Source: Proteiniphilum sp. UBA5384 (lineage in GTDB: Bacteria; Bacteroidota; Bacteroidia; Bacteroidales; Dysgonomonadaceae). Taken from it: DNA of 29,630 bases. Numbering within the stretch: the stretch's first letter is position 1; every line of letters begins with the position of its first letter. The stretch spans positions 1-29,630 of the forward strand of contig NZ_DHOS01000068.1 of assembly GCF_002410825.1 (NCBI RefSeq). The letters run 5' to 3'. This document shows positions 18,091 to 27,111 of this stretch, one piece after another. Under the pieces are notes generated by a model. That model ran no database searches, had not been told where the DNA came from, and saw only the letters and a list, made by a program, of their open reading frames with translations. The translations under genes and the position numbers were made by a program.

Positions 18091-19875
18091 TTACTCCCAG
18101 CCAGGATTTTGTGGAAAATCAGAGTAAATTTGGGTTTGGGCTTGTGGAAAAGGCAACCAATAATTGCGTAATTCAAAAGTTCGTTTTAATAATTCCCTCC
18201 TACTAAAACTTGCCGGCGTCCAATCTTTATCAAAATCAAGAGTTAAAACTGAAGTATTATTTAATGCTTCGCCCGTTTTCCAACGTCGTATGTCATACCA
18301 AGGTTGCATTGCTTCACACAGGAATTCCACGAATCGTTCGTTGATAATCATTGTTCTGAAATCACCATGTGCTCCTCCTGTGGCTGTCGTTGGAACATGA
18401 CCTGCTCGCATCCGTACTTTATTAACAGCTTCTAATGCCGTTAATGTAGCACCGTTAGCTTTTGAATTGGCATTTCCCGATGCTTCGTTCTGAGCCTCTG
18501 CATAAATTAAATAAACTTCCGCCAGCCGCATCAGTGGGGTCATTACTCTTAGGTTGTTGGTTGCAGCATTACTAGGCTTGGTAGTACACCCTTTAGGCCA
18601 GAACTTATGTGGGACATAACATGTCTGTGAAAAGGACTGTTTTGCCAGCATTGTTTTTCCTCCACTAAATAATTCTAATCGATAATTTGCTTTAGTATCA
18701 TTCACAGGATTATCTCTGTCCACATAAACATTTGCTCGGAAACGAGGATCTCTATATCCCCAGCGTAGGTTGTTATCTTGGTCATATTCAATTTTGTATA
18801 AGGTTCCATCAGCCATTTCAAATCGATCAACAGTATTCTGAGTAATCCCTTCCGGTTGTGAGTTACTACCATAAGTTGCATTGTCGGGAATGATATATTT
18901 TAACCTGTTATTAAATAGTGCCCCACCACTCTCAGCCGACCTTATAAACCAACCATTTCTGCCCATAAGCGTTTCTTTAGTCCATACAACTCGATTATTA
19001 GTAGTAGCAAAAAGAGATGTATAATTGTTGAAATCGATTAAACCATAATCAGACGGATTTTCTTCAGCCAGTTTAATGGCAGTTCCAGCCACTTCTGCAG
19101 CACGACGCATATATTCCTTATCAGGGACGGGTGAATTACCAGAGAACTCATTCATTAAAGGAGAACCAGCATAGAGCAATGCTCGAGCCTGGTATGCAAG
19201 CGCGGTCATTTTGGTTATCCTCCCCATATTTATAGTTGGGTCTTCCCATACCAATGGTAGCAGCTCTGCAGCACGGATAAGGTCTTCCACAATATATTCC
19301 GTACAGGCTTGATAATCTCTTTTTTCCTTATATTCGTAAAATCTCGGTAGAGTGATCTCGTTGGCATCCAGTACGTGATTAATGTAGGGGATAGACCCCC
19401 AGGCCCCGAGTATTTCGAAATGAAAGAATGCTCGAAAGAACAACAATTGTCCTTCAATCTTTCGTTTCTCTTCCTCTGAGGCAACTAATTGTTCTAAATT
19501 GGCCAACCCCACATTGGCTATGCGGATTGCTTTCCAACCTTGTAACCACATACCTTGTTGATTGGAGCCGTTTGAAAAATATCCCCGACCCTGTATCGAA
19601 ACATAGTCTCCTGAAAGCGCCCTGAAAGCGATTGAAATAGACCCAGCAGACTGGGTTTCACCTGCATAATTTGGAGATACTACATTGTCGTCCAATGGGT
19701 CACATATTAATTTGTATATCTGATCTACATATCCCTGAAAATTAAAATATGTACCGAACACATCTTTTTCCGTAACAGTGGATTCGGAGGGGATATCTAG
19801 ATATTCCTTACATCCCCCCACGTTGATGAGGAATAAGCTGCAAACCAGGCTGTATATTAAGATATTATTTCTCAT
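18091..19875 (-). CDS. SusD/RagB-like lipoprotein (first pair)
   Basis: Surface lipoprotein of 594 residues partnering the long SusC encoded 11 bp upstream. The signal ends NVGGC with C22 lipidated, followed by KEYLDIPSES, a classic SusD N-terminus. Further family features are the helical stretch EGQLLFFRAFFHFEILGAWGSIPYI (quoted here only as a landmark, residues about 141-165), ALAYQARALLYAGSP, RLAEVYLIYAEAQNEASG and the C-terminal INERFVEFLCEAMQPWYDIR. It ends with LPFPQAQTQIYSDFPQNPGWE, the usual terminus. No truncation is seen. Confidence 0.94.
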   Translation of the reverse strand: MRNNILIYSLVCSLFLINVGGCKEYLDIPSESTVTEKDVFGTYFNFQGYVDQIYKLICDPLDDNVVSPNYAGETQSAGSISIAFRALSGDYVSIQGRGYFSNGSNQQGMWLQGWKAIRIANVGLANLEQLVASEEEKRKIEGQLLFFRAFFHFEILGAWGSIPYINHVLDANEITLPRFYEYKEKRDYQACTEYIVEDLIRAAELLPLVWEDPTINMGRITKMTALAYQARALLYAGSPLMNEFSGNSPVPDKEYMRRAAEVAGTAIKLAEENPSDYGLIDFNNYTSLFATTNNRVVWTKETLMGRNGWFIRSAESGGALFNNRLKYIIPDNATYGSNSQPEGITQNTVDRFEMADGTLYKIEYDQDNNLRWGYRDPRFRANVYVDRDNPVNDTKANYRLELFSGGKTMLAKQSFSQTCYVPHKFWPKGCTTKPSNAATNNLRVMTPLMRLAEVYLIYAEAQNEASGNANSKANGATLTALEAVNKVRMRAGHVPTTATGGAHGDFRTMIINERFVEFLCEAMQPWYDIRRWKTGEALNNTSVLTLDFDKDWTPASFSRRELLKRTFELRNYWLPFPQAQTQIYSDFPQNPGWE

Positions 19876-19886
19876 ATCAATTTATT

Positions 19887-22800
19887 TTAAAAGGTTACCT
19901 GAAAACCTATATTATACAATTTGGTAGTTGGATAATTTCTGTAGTCCAAAGTCACCCCTTCCACATCGTAAGGGAGATTACTCCATAAAAACAAGTTATT
20001 GCCGTTAATATATAACCGGCAGTTATCCATGTTTAGTTTACTTATCCATTCTTTTGGAAAGGTATAACTCAGTTCGGCCGTTTTTAACCTCAGAAACGAA
20101 GCGTCGTACATGAAAGAATTACCCATGAATGTACCTCGTTGAGTATTTCTATTGAAGTTAAGCGCGCGATAACTCGGATTGGAATTTCCATATTCAGGGG
20201 TAAAGGTGTTGGCAATTTGTTCCGGATAGACTACAACTTTCGAATCTAAAAATTCTAAACGGGATAAATCGTTCATTTGGAGACTGGCGTTATAAGCGCC
20301 GTAAAAGAGTATATTTATCCCAAATCCCTTATAATCGCCACCAAATGAGAATCCATAGGTGTTTTGCGGGGAGTTGGAATATTGGTAAGGTACCACATCC
20401 TGTGAATTGATAATCCCATCCGCATTGTAATCGACCATCCGATAATCTCCGGGGATAAGTGTTGCGTTATTATTGAACCCGGATTCATAAAGTGTACCGG
20501 TATACATATTGTCCCACGACTGAATAATTTCGTCTATTACGTAGGTTCTGTTTTGCCCGATGGTGTACCCGGCTTGTTTTTGATAATTAGGTTTTAGCTC
20601 GGGGTCTTCTCTAAAAATAATCTTATTCACTGCTTTTGTCCAGTACGCTGAAAACCATGCATTTACTTCTCTAAGCCTTTTCTGTACCCTCATCTCCAAT
20701 TCCAAACCACGAGATTTTACCTTTCCACTATTAACCGCTGAAGGTATAGCCCCGTAATAGTCTGGTACACTACGCTGATTTGCAGCAATTAACATGTCGT
20801 ATCTGTACTCATCAAAATAGTCTACATTCCCGCTTATAGTACCATCTAAAAAGCCGAATTCTATTCCGATATTTTGTTTCCGAGCCGTTTCCCATTTTAA
20901 GTCAGGGTTCCCGACTGTTCCCTCCCTAAAAGCAATGTTATAAGGTGTATTTACCAGGGCTGAATTTCCAAAACGGGATAGATTGTCAGGATTATTTACA
21001 AAACTGCTAAGGTACGGCCACATACCCAATCCGCTGAAACTGTCGTTGCCGACAAAACCGATTGAATATTTGAGTTTCAAATTGCTAAGTAGAGAAGTTA
21101 GTTTTTTAACAAATTGCTCTTCTGATATTCGCCAGCCAACTGCTACTGATGGAAAAAAATCAAATCGACTCTTGGGACCAAACTTGGCAGAACCGTTATA
21201 CGCGCCGTTAAATTCAAACAGGTATTTTCCTTGATAATCATATGTTACTCTGCTTACCCAGTCTTCACGCTTTGAAGGCCAGTCATCACCGGTAACAAAA
21301 TTTTCCCTGCTCATAAGCATCAGAGCTCCGATCCGGTGTGAATCAAAAGTTCGGTCAAAGGTAAACCCAAATTCGTAATAAATATTTCGTAAAACATCCG
21401 ACTCGACTGTCTCAAGAGAATAGGTCAAAGGAGAGGGCATTGGTTCAAAGCCAGTCGTTGTGCCCGGGATGGTATATACCCATTGGTCCGTCAGTCGGTC
21501 ATAGTACTTCGTTGTATATGAGCCCATTTCGTCCCCAATTTCTCTCCCTCGGGTATTGAAATAATTGTCGAATGAAAATCTCCCTTTAAACTCCAATCCT
21601 TTCAGTAGAAAATCTAATTTTTGACGGAGCTGGAAATCGGAATTGAATGCATATCTGTTGTAGACATTGGTACCCATTGTCATTAAATCCATATAAGGAT
21701 TCGTGTTATATTTAGCATCTCCACCACCATAAGTGCCATCAGAATAAATGGGGAGTGGCATGTTGGGACTGGATGTCATTAACCCTGACATAGTTTTCGG
21801 AAAGTTGCCGTTTGCCGTTTGTTGTTTACCAAAATATCCACTTAGGTTCACACCCAGTTGTGTTGTTTTGGTAATGCTAAAATCTAAGTTGCTACGAAAA
21901 TTGAACCTGCGATAAGTATATTCTGGCGTTACTCCCTTGGCGTTCGGATTTGCTGTATTTAATATATCACCATCATTGATATAACCGACAGAAGCAAAGT
22001 ATTTGACAAATTCGGTTCCCCCTGAAGCTGAAATATTGCTTTTCGTGGAAATTCCGTAATCACGGGTCATAAAATCAAACCAGTCCAGGTCAGGATATTT
22101 TTCTGTATCCACTTTGTCGCGATAATAATTCAATTCTCTTTCAGGAATATAAAAAGCGTTCCAAATTAAATCACCACCGACCGCTAATTCGCTGACAATA
22201 GCATAATTCCTCGCCAGAAGAGATTGATAAGAATCAACGGGTCCTTTCAACGATGAGATAGTTTTGGCTGAAACGTTACTCTCAAAAGTAATTTTTGCTT
22301 TTCCTAATTGTCCTCGTTTTGTGGTGATCAAAATAACACCGTTGGCACCTTTCACACCGAAAACGGCGGTTGCACTTGCATCTTTGAGCACCGAGAATGA
22401 TTCAATTTCATTAATATCAATGTCGTTCATTCCTCGTTCCATTCCATCAACCAGTATTAATGGTGCTGAATTGTTCCAGGTAGTGGCACCGCGGATCTGT
22501 ATAGAGGACGCTGATCCCCAGCCCGTATGGCTATCTCCGCCAGGGATACCAGTTGATGTCATTACCGTTACCCCTGGCATGCTGCCGCTTAAAGCATCCG
22601 TCATATTGGAAACGACTCCCCGCTCTTTAACTTTATCACTATTAACCTGGGTTACCGATCCTACTAAAGTTTCCTTTTTTTGGGTACCATAACCAACAAT
22701 CACAATTTCTTCGATTTCAGTAATGGCTTCCAGAAGTGTAATCTTAAAGTCGGTTTTTTGATTAATCTGAATTTCCTGTGTGATATATCCGATGAATGAA

Positions 22801-23222
22801 AATTGGATGATCTGATCTCCTTGAGGGACCATCAACCTAAATAATCCATCAACATCGGTAATTGTGCCAACGGTTGTTCCTTTTACAAGGACTGTAACTC
22901 CAGGAATAGGATTCTCATCTGCGTCGTAAACTACCCCTGTAATTAATTTGTCAGCCGTAGACAACACTACTTCAGAATTTTCAAATTGCATTCTACCTTC
23001 TGGCAAATCATACTTTTTGATTTCGGTTTGATAGTCAACAATCTTGAATATTTTTTCAGATGAATTAAACATTTTCTTAGTGTTCGTAATATGATCTGAG
23101 TAGGATTCAACGGCTGTAATAGAGGTTACCGGAATAATCAATAGTAACAGACATAATTTCACTGATTGTGATAACTTCTTAAAGCTCCTATTGAAAAGAA
23201 CTTTGAACTGTTCTTTATTCAT
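19887..23222 (-). CDS. Canonical SusC/RagA-like TonB-dependent transporter
   Basis: Outer-membrane TonB-dependent importer of 1111 residues and the first gene of the operon. After a long N-terminus with a hydrophobic export signal (about 21-38, LCLLLLIIPVTSITA) comes a short stretch (50-90) that looks like a reduced leftover of the STN region, then a carboxypeptidase-regulatory-like beta domain (about 93-165, with ITGVVYDADENPIPGVTVLV), the TonB box EEIVIVGYGT (171-180), the plug (GSMPGVTVM, SIQIRGATTW, PLILVDGMERG, VLKDASATAVFGVKGANG) and the barrel ending in a terminal phenylalanine. Barrel features include a calcium-loop-like DYNADGIINSQD. It is followed 11 bp later by its SusD partner. 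Energy would come from TonB-ExbBD; the imported molecule is presumably an oligosaccharide produced at the surface. Confidence 0.95.
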   Translation of the reverse strand: MNKEQFKVLFNRSFKKLSQSVKLCLLLLIIPVTSITAVESYSDHITNTKKMFNSSEKIFKIVDYQTEIKKYDLPEGRMQFENSEVVLSTADKLITGVVYDADENPIPGVTVLVKGTTVGTITDVDGLFRLMVPQGDQIIQFSFIGYITQEIQINQKTDFKITLLEAITEIEEIVIVGYGTQKKETLVGSVTQVNSDKVKERGVVSNMTDALSGSMPGVTVMTSTGIPGGDSHTGWGSASSIQIRGATTWNNSAPLILVDGMERGMNDIDINEIESFSVLKDASATAVFGVKGANGVILITTKRGQLGKAKITFESNVSAKTISSLKGPVDSYQSLLARNYAIVSELAVGGDLIWNAFYIPERELNYYRDKVDTEKYPDLDWFDFMTRDYGISTKSNISASGGTEFVKYFASVGYINDGDILNTANPNAKGVTPEYTYRRFNFRSNLDFSITKTTQLGVNLSGYFGKQQTANGNFPKTMSGLMTSSPNMPLPIYSDGTYGGGDAKYNTNPYMDLMTMGTNVYNRYAFNSDFQLRQKLDFLLKGLEFKGRFSFDNYFNTRGREIGDEMGSYTTKYYDRLTDQWVYTIPGTTTGFEPMPSPLTYSLETVESDVLRNIYYEFGFTFDRTFDSHRIGALMLMSRENFVTGDDWPSKREDWVSRVTYDYQGKYLFEFNGAYNGSAKFGPKSRFDFFPSVAVGWRISEEQFVKKLTSLLSNLKLKYSIGFVGNDSFSGLGMWPYLSSFVNNPDNLSRFGNSALVNTPYNIAFREGTVGNPDLKWETARKQNIGIEFGFLDGTISGNVDYFDEYRYDMLIAANQRSVPDYYGAIPSAVNSGKVKSRGLELEMRVQKRLREVNAWFSAYWTKAVNKIIFREDPELKPNYQKQAGYTIGQNRTYVIDEIIQSWDNMYTGTLYESGFNNNATLIPGDYRMVDYNADGIINSQDVVPYQYSNSPQNTYGFSFGGDYKGFGINILFYGAYNASLQMNDLSRLEFLDSKVVVYPEQIANTFTPEYGNSNPSYRALNFNRNTQRGTFMGNSFMYDASFLRLKTAELSYTFPKEWISKLNMDNCRLYINGNNLFLWSNLPYDVEGVTLDYRNYPTTKLYNIGFQVTF

Positions 23223-23620
23223 AAATTTGTTTTAAGTTTATAGATATATCCTTTATTAAATCTAAATATTATTCGTTGAGAATTACAATAGTCATGCGGC
23301 AACGGTTCGATCATGCCGTTTATGATTTTTACACATTTGCAAAAATGATAAAAATCAACTGTCTTTTTCTGTTTTAATCATGTTTATAGATATATAAAAT
23401 ATAAATCATATAGTTAATAAATATTCTGAAGCATTATTTTTTAGCTCGTCAAATACAAATTTTTTTTAAAAATTGATATTATAAAATTTGTTTAAATCTA
23501 TCTTGTTGCAAAGATATACTCTTCTAAACTTTGAGTAATTACTAAATATGATATAAAAACTAATATAAATGATATTTCAAACAATAGATTTATTAGTCGT
23601 TTTAATCAGTAACTTCGCAT
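23223..23620. other. Leader/promoter region of the PUL
   Basis: This gap of about 400 bp between the first SusC gene and the ISL3 element is AT-rich and has no reading frame with protein character. It contains the candidate -7 box at 23509-23516. I see no riboswitch fold or clear operator palindrome. Because the ISL3 element starts just upstream of the candidate promoter, any regulator-binding sites originally further upstream could have been displaced. Confidence 0.5.
23509..23516 (-). promoter_or_regulatory. Candidate -7 box of the PUL promoter
   Basis: The minus strand reads TATCTTTG, matching the Bacteroidota -7 consensus TAnnTTTG. It lies in the 398-bp gap before the first SusC gene and about 105 bp from the left end of the ISL3 element. 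No good -33 TTTG is visible at normal spacing, as can occur in promoters that need an activator. It would leave an untranslated leader of roughly 280 bases. The match could be chance in AT-rich DNA. Confidence 0.4.
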
Positions 23621-23643
23621 GGTTCTTCGTCACTTTAGGTGGT
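23621..23643 (+). repeat. ISL3 element left inverted repeat
   Basis: Begins GGTTCTTCGTCACTTTAGG and pairs with 25418-25440 with a single mismatch (A versus T after the CACTTT run). Confidence 0.9.
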
Positions 23644-23755
23644 AGTGAAAAATATTGTTATTTAGCAATATAAAAATCAGATAATCAGCAAAATAACATC
23701 ATAAAAATTAGGTTTTGACAATATTTATTATTAACTTTAATGCGTTGTTTATTAA

Positions 23756-25418
23756 ATGTTTATCGCAAATGAAGAGAGTTTAAAAGGTAAGAAAAATATC
23801 TCGTTTCAGTCATTAATACAACTCCCGGGAATAAGATTGAAAGAAATCTCCATGGATGAGGATCAATTCTTCGTGTCAGCAGAAATTGCATCCAAATATG
23901 GTTTTTGTCCTTTATGTGATTCAAAAAGTAAGCATCTGCATAGTTACTATTGCAGGAAGTTGAAAGATCTTCCAATAATATCCAGATCTGTTAATATAGA
24001 ACTTACAGTAAGAAAGATTTTCTGTGACAATCCAAAGCGTTCGAGAAAAGTTTTTTCGCAGCAATTACCAGATAAAGTGGTTTCATATTCACGCAGAACA
24101 TCACGAGCTAACGAGAGATTACTCCATTTAAGTAAGGAGACATCAGCAAACAAAGGCTCATGGATTTCTGAACAAATGATGCTCCGGGTCAGTTCCTCAA
24201 CGTATCTTGGAATAATGCACAAATGTAATGTTTCGCCGCCGGCAAAAATTACGCATTTAGGAATCGATGATTGGGCCTGCCACAAGGGGCATACCTATGG
24301 TACGATTGTAGTAGATAGAGAAACAGGTAAAACAGTAGGAGTATTAAAGAGCCGGGAAAAAGAGGATACGGCAGAATGGCTCCGACAGTATCCCAACATC
24401 AGAACCATCACACGTGACCGGGGCGATTGTTACATTCAGGCCGTCAGTGAAGCCTTGCCTCATGCAATTCAAATTGCCGATCGATTTCATCTGATAGTGA
24501 ATTACTCCGATCATGTCATAAGTACTGTCAAGAATTTATATCCAGACTCAAAACAGGAATAGTAGCAAAAAATACTGACATTCCGGAAAATGATGGTATT
24601 ATTATTCAAAAGATAATCGATCTTAGTGCCGCTTCTACTGTTCAAGCTGATACAAATAAGTGTACTTTAATAAAGCGAGCAAGAGATCTCGACAAGCGAA
24701 ATTATTCCATGAGATCAATAGCCCGGATATTAAATCTTGATTTCAGAACGGTTCGAAAGTATATCCACATGGAAAAAGACCAAATCCTTACAATAAGAAA
24801 AACATTCGTTGATTACACGGTGTATCTGGATGACTTGATTGAGGGATATCGTAAAGGAGAAAGTCTTAGTTTGATTTTCAGAAGGATAAAAATAAAAGGC
24901 TTCAAAGGTTCATTAAGGGGATTAACGATCCGTTTTGGTAAGCTATACAAGGGCCGTATGGAAAGAAGAGTATCGTGTGTCTCAAAAAAAGAAACCATAA
25001 AATTCCCGAGAATATTTTCATGCAGAAAAAGTTGCATCTATCTTACAAATAAAACTATGAAAAAATATTGTCACCAGTTGAGGTCGGATGGTATGAACAT
25101 CTCAGAAAAGAAAATCCGACACTTCAAAGTCTTTGGGACTTGTCAAACAACTTCAGATCAATTTTTGCAGAAAGATCCATAAAGAAATTCCACGAATGGA
25201 TTCAACAGGTCGGGCGATCTGACTTCAGGGAATTAAGAAACTTCGCATGTGGTTTGCAGAAGAATTTGAAAGCTGTTGAAGCATCCATAATCTATGATTT
25301 TAACAATGGAATCACAGAGGGTTGTGTAAACAGATTAAAGAATATAAAGAAGCAGATGTACGGAAGAGCAAGCTTTGATTTACTGAGAAAGAAAGTAATT
25401 CTTTCTAAATGGGGATAA
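23756..25418 (+). pseudogene. ISL3-family transposase, frameshifted
   Basis: Three consecutive frames together give an ISL3 transposase. The first part (23756-24562) has the zinc-finger-like region FCPLCDSKSKHLHSYYCRKL and the catalytic beginning GIDDWACHKGHTYGTIVVD, followed by TRDRGDCYIQAV and IADRFHLI. Near 24540 the reading shifts back one base and continues (RLKTGIVAKN, then RARDLDKRNYSMRSIARIL, a helix-turn-helix-like stretch). Around 25001 it shifts again (EYFHAEKVASILQIKL then a stop), and from about 25055 a third frame carries the family C-terminus: FACGLQKNLKAVEASIIY, NNGITEG with the probable catalytic glutamate, and NRLKNIKKQMYGRASFDLLR. With at least three shifts and a stop, the gene cannot make an active enzyme. 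Confidence 0.9.
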
Positions 25419-25440
25419 CCACCAAAAGTGACGAAGAACC
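25418..25440 (-). repeat. ISL3 element right inverted repeat
   Basis: Reverse complement begins GGTTCTTCGTCACTTTTGG, matching the left repeat at 22 of 23 positions. The transposase frame ends exactly as this repeat begins. Confidence 0.9.
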
Positions 25441-25447
25441 GGCTGAA

Positions 25448-25477
25448 TGTACAGAAATTGGCAAGATGGCATGTACA
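25448..25477 (+). repeat. Possible left end of an IS21-family element
   Basis: TGTACA occurs twice, at 25448 and 25472, 60-90 bp ahead of an istA start fragment. IS21-family ends typically begin with TG and carry short repeated binding sites for the transposase, so this may be the surviving left end. It lies only 7 bp from the ISL3 right end. The matching right end was not found. Confidence 0.35.
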
Positions 25478-25537
25478 TAAAAAGAGTTAAAAAGAAGAGT
25501 CTTCATATCTTTGTAATTCACCAAAAGCACAAAGACA

Positions 25538-25693
25538 ATGAAGACTCAAGCACAAACCCTTAGAAAGGTTTTTATGTGGTACGAAGTTAAAGAACTTTCC
25601 AGTATTCCGGGCAATTCGGATAATAAAATTGCACAAAAGTTGGGTATTGATCGCCGAAAAGTTTCTAGGTACAAGCAGATGAGCGAAGAATAA
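25538..25693 (+). pseudogene. istA: N-terminal fragment of IS21-family transposase IstA
   Basis: An ATG-started frame of 51 codons reads MKTQAQTLRKVFMWYEVKEL, then a helix-turn-helix stretch NKIAQKLGIDRRKVSRYKQM and MSEE before a TAA. MWYEVKELS and the R-x-x-V-S-R-Y-x-x-M-S-E-E pattern are those of the IstA N-terminus. Past the stop, the same frame continues with FHDFI, another stop and then SVYNNSLF, as though nonsense mutations interrupted the gene, and resemblance is lost by about 25745. No istB is present. Full IstA proteins are about 500 residues, so roughly a tenth remains. Confidence 0.72.
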
Positions 25694-25898
25694 TTTCATG
25701 ATTTTATTTGAGGAAACAGCGTGTATAATAATAGCTTGTTCTGTCGCCATATTACCTGGGCGGCAGTAGTCTCAGGGTTTATTTTTGTCCTTGTCCTGTC
25801 ACGCAGCCGTTGTAAATATGTCTTTTTCCAAACAGCTCCATATCCCGTCTGTCATGGGCGTATTGTGAAAGAAGGGTAAAAACTCCATTTTTGCAGGT

Positions 25899-26431
25899 TT
25901 ATCCAATTATGGGTAGTAATTCCGACAAGCGTGAGGCTTTGTGTATAGGTATTCTGCTTATGACATCTGTTAACCACTTGTGAGGATTTATATCGATATT
26001 CTTACAGCAGGCGAAGAAGGAGTACATCATCGCGTTACATGCTGCTCCCTCGTGGCTTCCAGCAAACATGTAATTTTTTCTCCCCAGCGCCAAAACGCGG
26101 ATGCGGTTTTCGATTAAATTATTGTCAATCTCGTAGAGCCCGTCTCTCATGTTTCGCTCCAGGCATTCTCAAACATTCAACGTGTAAGTCGTATGCCTAT
26201 CGGTGAGCGGGGGAGGATGATATTCATGCGCCACTCCTCCAGCTGCTCTTTTAGTTCTTTCATCATCGGGACAGATTCCTTGATACGTAATTCATGATGT
26301 TGTTCCGGGTTCAATGCCTTCATGCGGGCTTCATCCTCTACCTTATAGAGACGGGCAAACAGCTCCAACACGCGGCACGAACGCGCGGGGTCACTCTCTT
26401 TCGAGTGTTCAAATTTACGTCTTTTATCAAA
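25899..26431 (-). pseudogene. tnpC: C-terminal fragment of IS66-family transposase
   Basis: Two minus-strand frames join to give the last part of an IS66 transposase. The upstream part (26371 and before, open from about 26431) reads KRRKFEHS, then VLELFARLYKVEDEAR, then LKEQLEEWRMNIILPRSPIG. The frame then shifts near 26197, passes TYTLNV and a stop near 26172 (TGA where TGG is expected), and continues LERNMRDGLYEIDNNLIENR, RVLALGRKNYMFAGSHEGAA and ends HKASRLSELLPIIG. The stretch YEIDNNLIEN and GRKNYxFAGS are hallmarks of the IS66 C-terminal catalytic region. The N-terminal half, tnpA and tnpB are missing. Confidence 0.85.
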
Positions 26432-26611
26432 ACCTTTTTATAACAGAAGTTATTAAAACTTCAGTTAAATCAAAAGTACCATTGATTCGATATCGTGAAC
26501 TCTATGATAGACAATATATGTTTTGATAATATTCCACTGATTAAATTACTCCTGCCTATATATCTTTTCGGTTGATGAAAATACATTCATCAATCAAAAT
26601 TTATTGAAGGT

Positions 26612-27035
26612 ATGGATGAAATGAAAATCGCAAGAGACGAATTGTTATCTCATGAAGAATTACTTGTAAAAGAATACAAGCTAACTCAACAGACGGGATC
26701 AAGACATATTTGCCGTATCCGTGAACTGGTGGTTTTCATGCAGGAGCATAGTCGTGATATCTATAGGGAAGAGGTCGGAATGTCTTTTCTTAAAAGTTTG
26801 GAGTTCACAGACTCGAAATACAAATACACAACATCGAGCGGGGGCGGTCTTCTTGTTGAATAATTTCCTTAAAGGTTTGCCGTACCGACCAAAATATCGT
26901 GAAGGTGATTTTACACTTTTCCCGGTAAACTGGGGATGGAAGCCAAAAGCTTCACATCTCTTCGCAGCAGGGAGTACGGGTTCAGTGATTCAACAATACA
27001 GTTTGCGTGAACACATGCTCGGTCAAAAAGCTTAG
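26612..27035 (+). pseudogene. N-terminal fragment of a tyrosine recombinase/integrase
   Basis: The first frame (26612-26863) begins MDEMKIARDELLSHEELLVK and continues RHICRIRELVVFMQEHSRDI and VGMSFLKSLEF, which looks like the SAM-like core-binding domain of Bacteroidota tyrosine recombinases. Near 26835 the reading shifts and the next frame continues AVFLLNNFLKGLPYRPKYRE and GDFTLFPVNWG. A further shift near 26930 gives LRSREYGFSDSTIQ, then a stop. The catalytic domain with its R-H-R-Y residues is absent, so the gene is both frameshifted and truncated. It ends less than 100 bp from the 3' end of the convergent rhamnosidase gene. The family assignment is from general resemblance. Confidence 0.6.
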
Positions 27036-27111
27036 GAATAATGTTAAGAGTAAAGAAATTCTCATTTTTTTATGTATTAATGGCTCTTTTAAGCAGAAAT
27101 CTAAAATTGAA

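Larger units (their letters stand above)
23621..25440 (+). mobile_element. Decayed ISL3-family insertion sequence
   Basis: A 1820-bp element bounded by 23-bp inverted repeats that match at 22 of 23 positions: GGTTCTTCGTCACTTT begins the left end and the same sequence ends the right end in reverse complement. It encloses a frameshifted ISL3-type transposase. The 8 bases outside each end (CTTCGCAT and GGCTGAAT) do not match, although ISL3 elements normally make 8-bp duplications. This fits an old insertion or a later rearrangement between copies. The ends are far better preserved than the gene. Confidence 0.88.

Noticed and set aside
22264..22692. Plus-strand frame of 142 codons inside the first SusC gene
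   Set aside because: It is the antisense shadow of the conserved plug region of the transporter and resembles nothing known.
24530..24570. Programmed -1 frameshift in the ISL3 transposase
   Set aside because: No proper slippery heptamer is present, and the gene has further shifts and a stop downstream, so decay explains it better.
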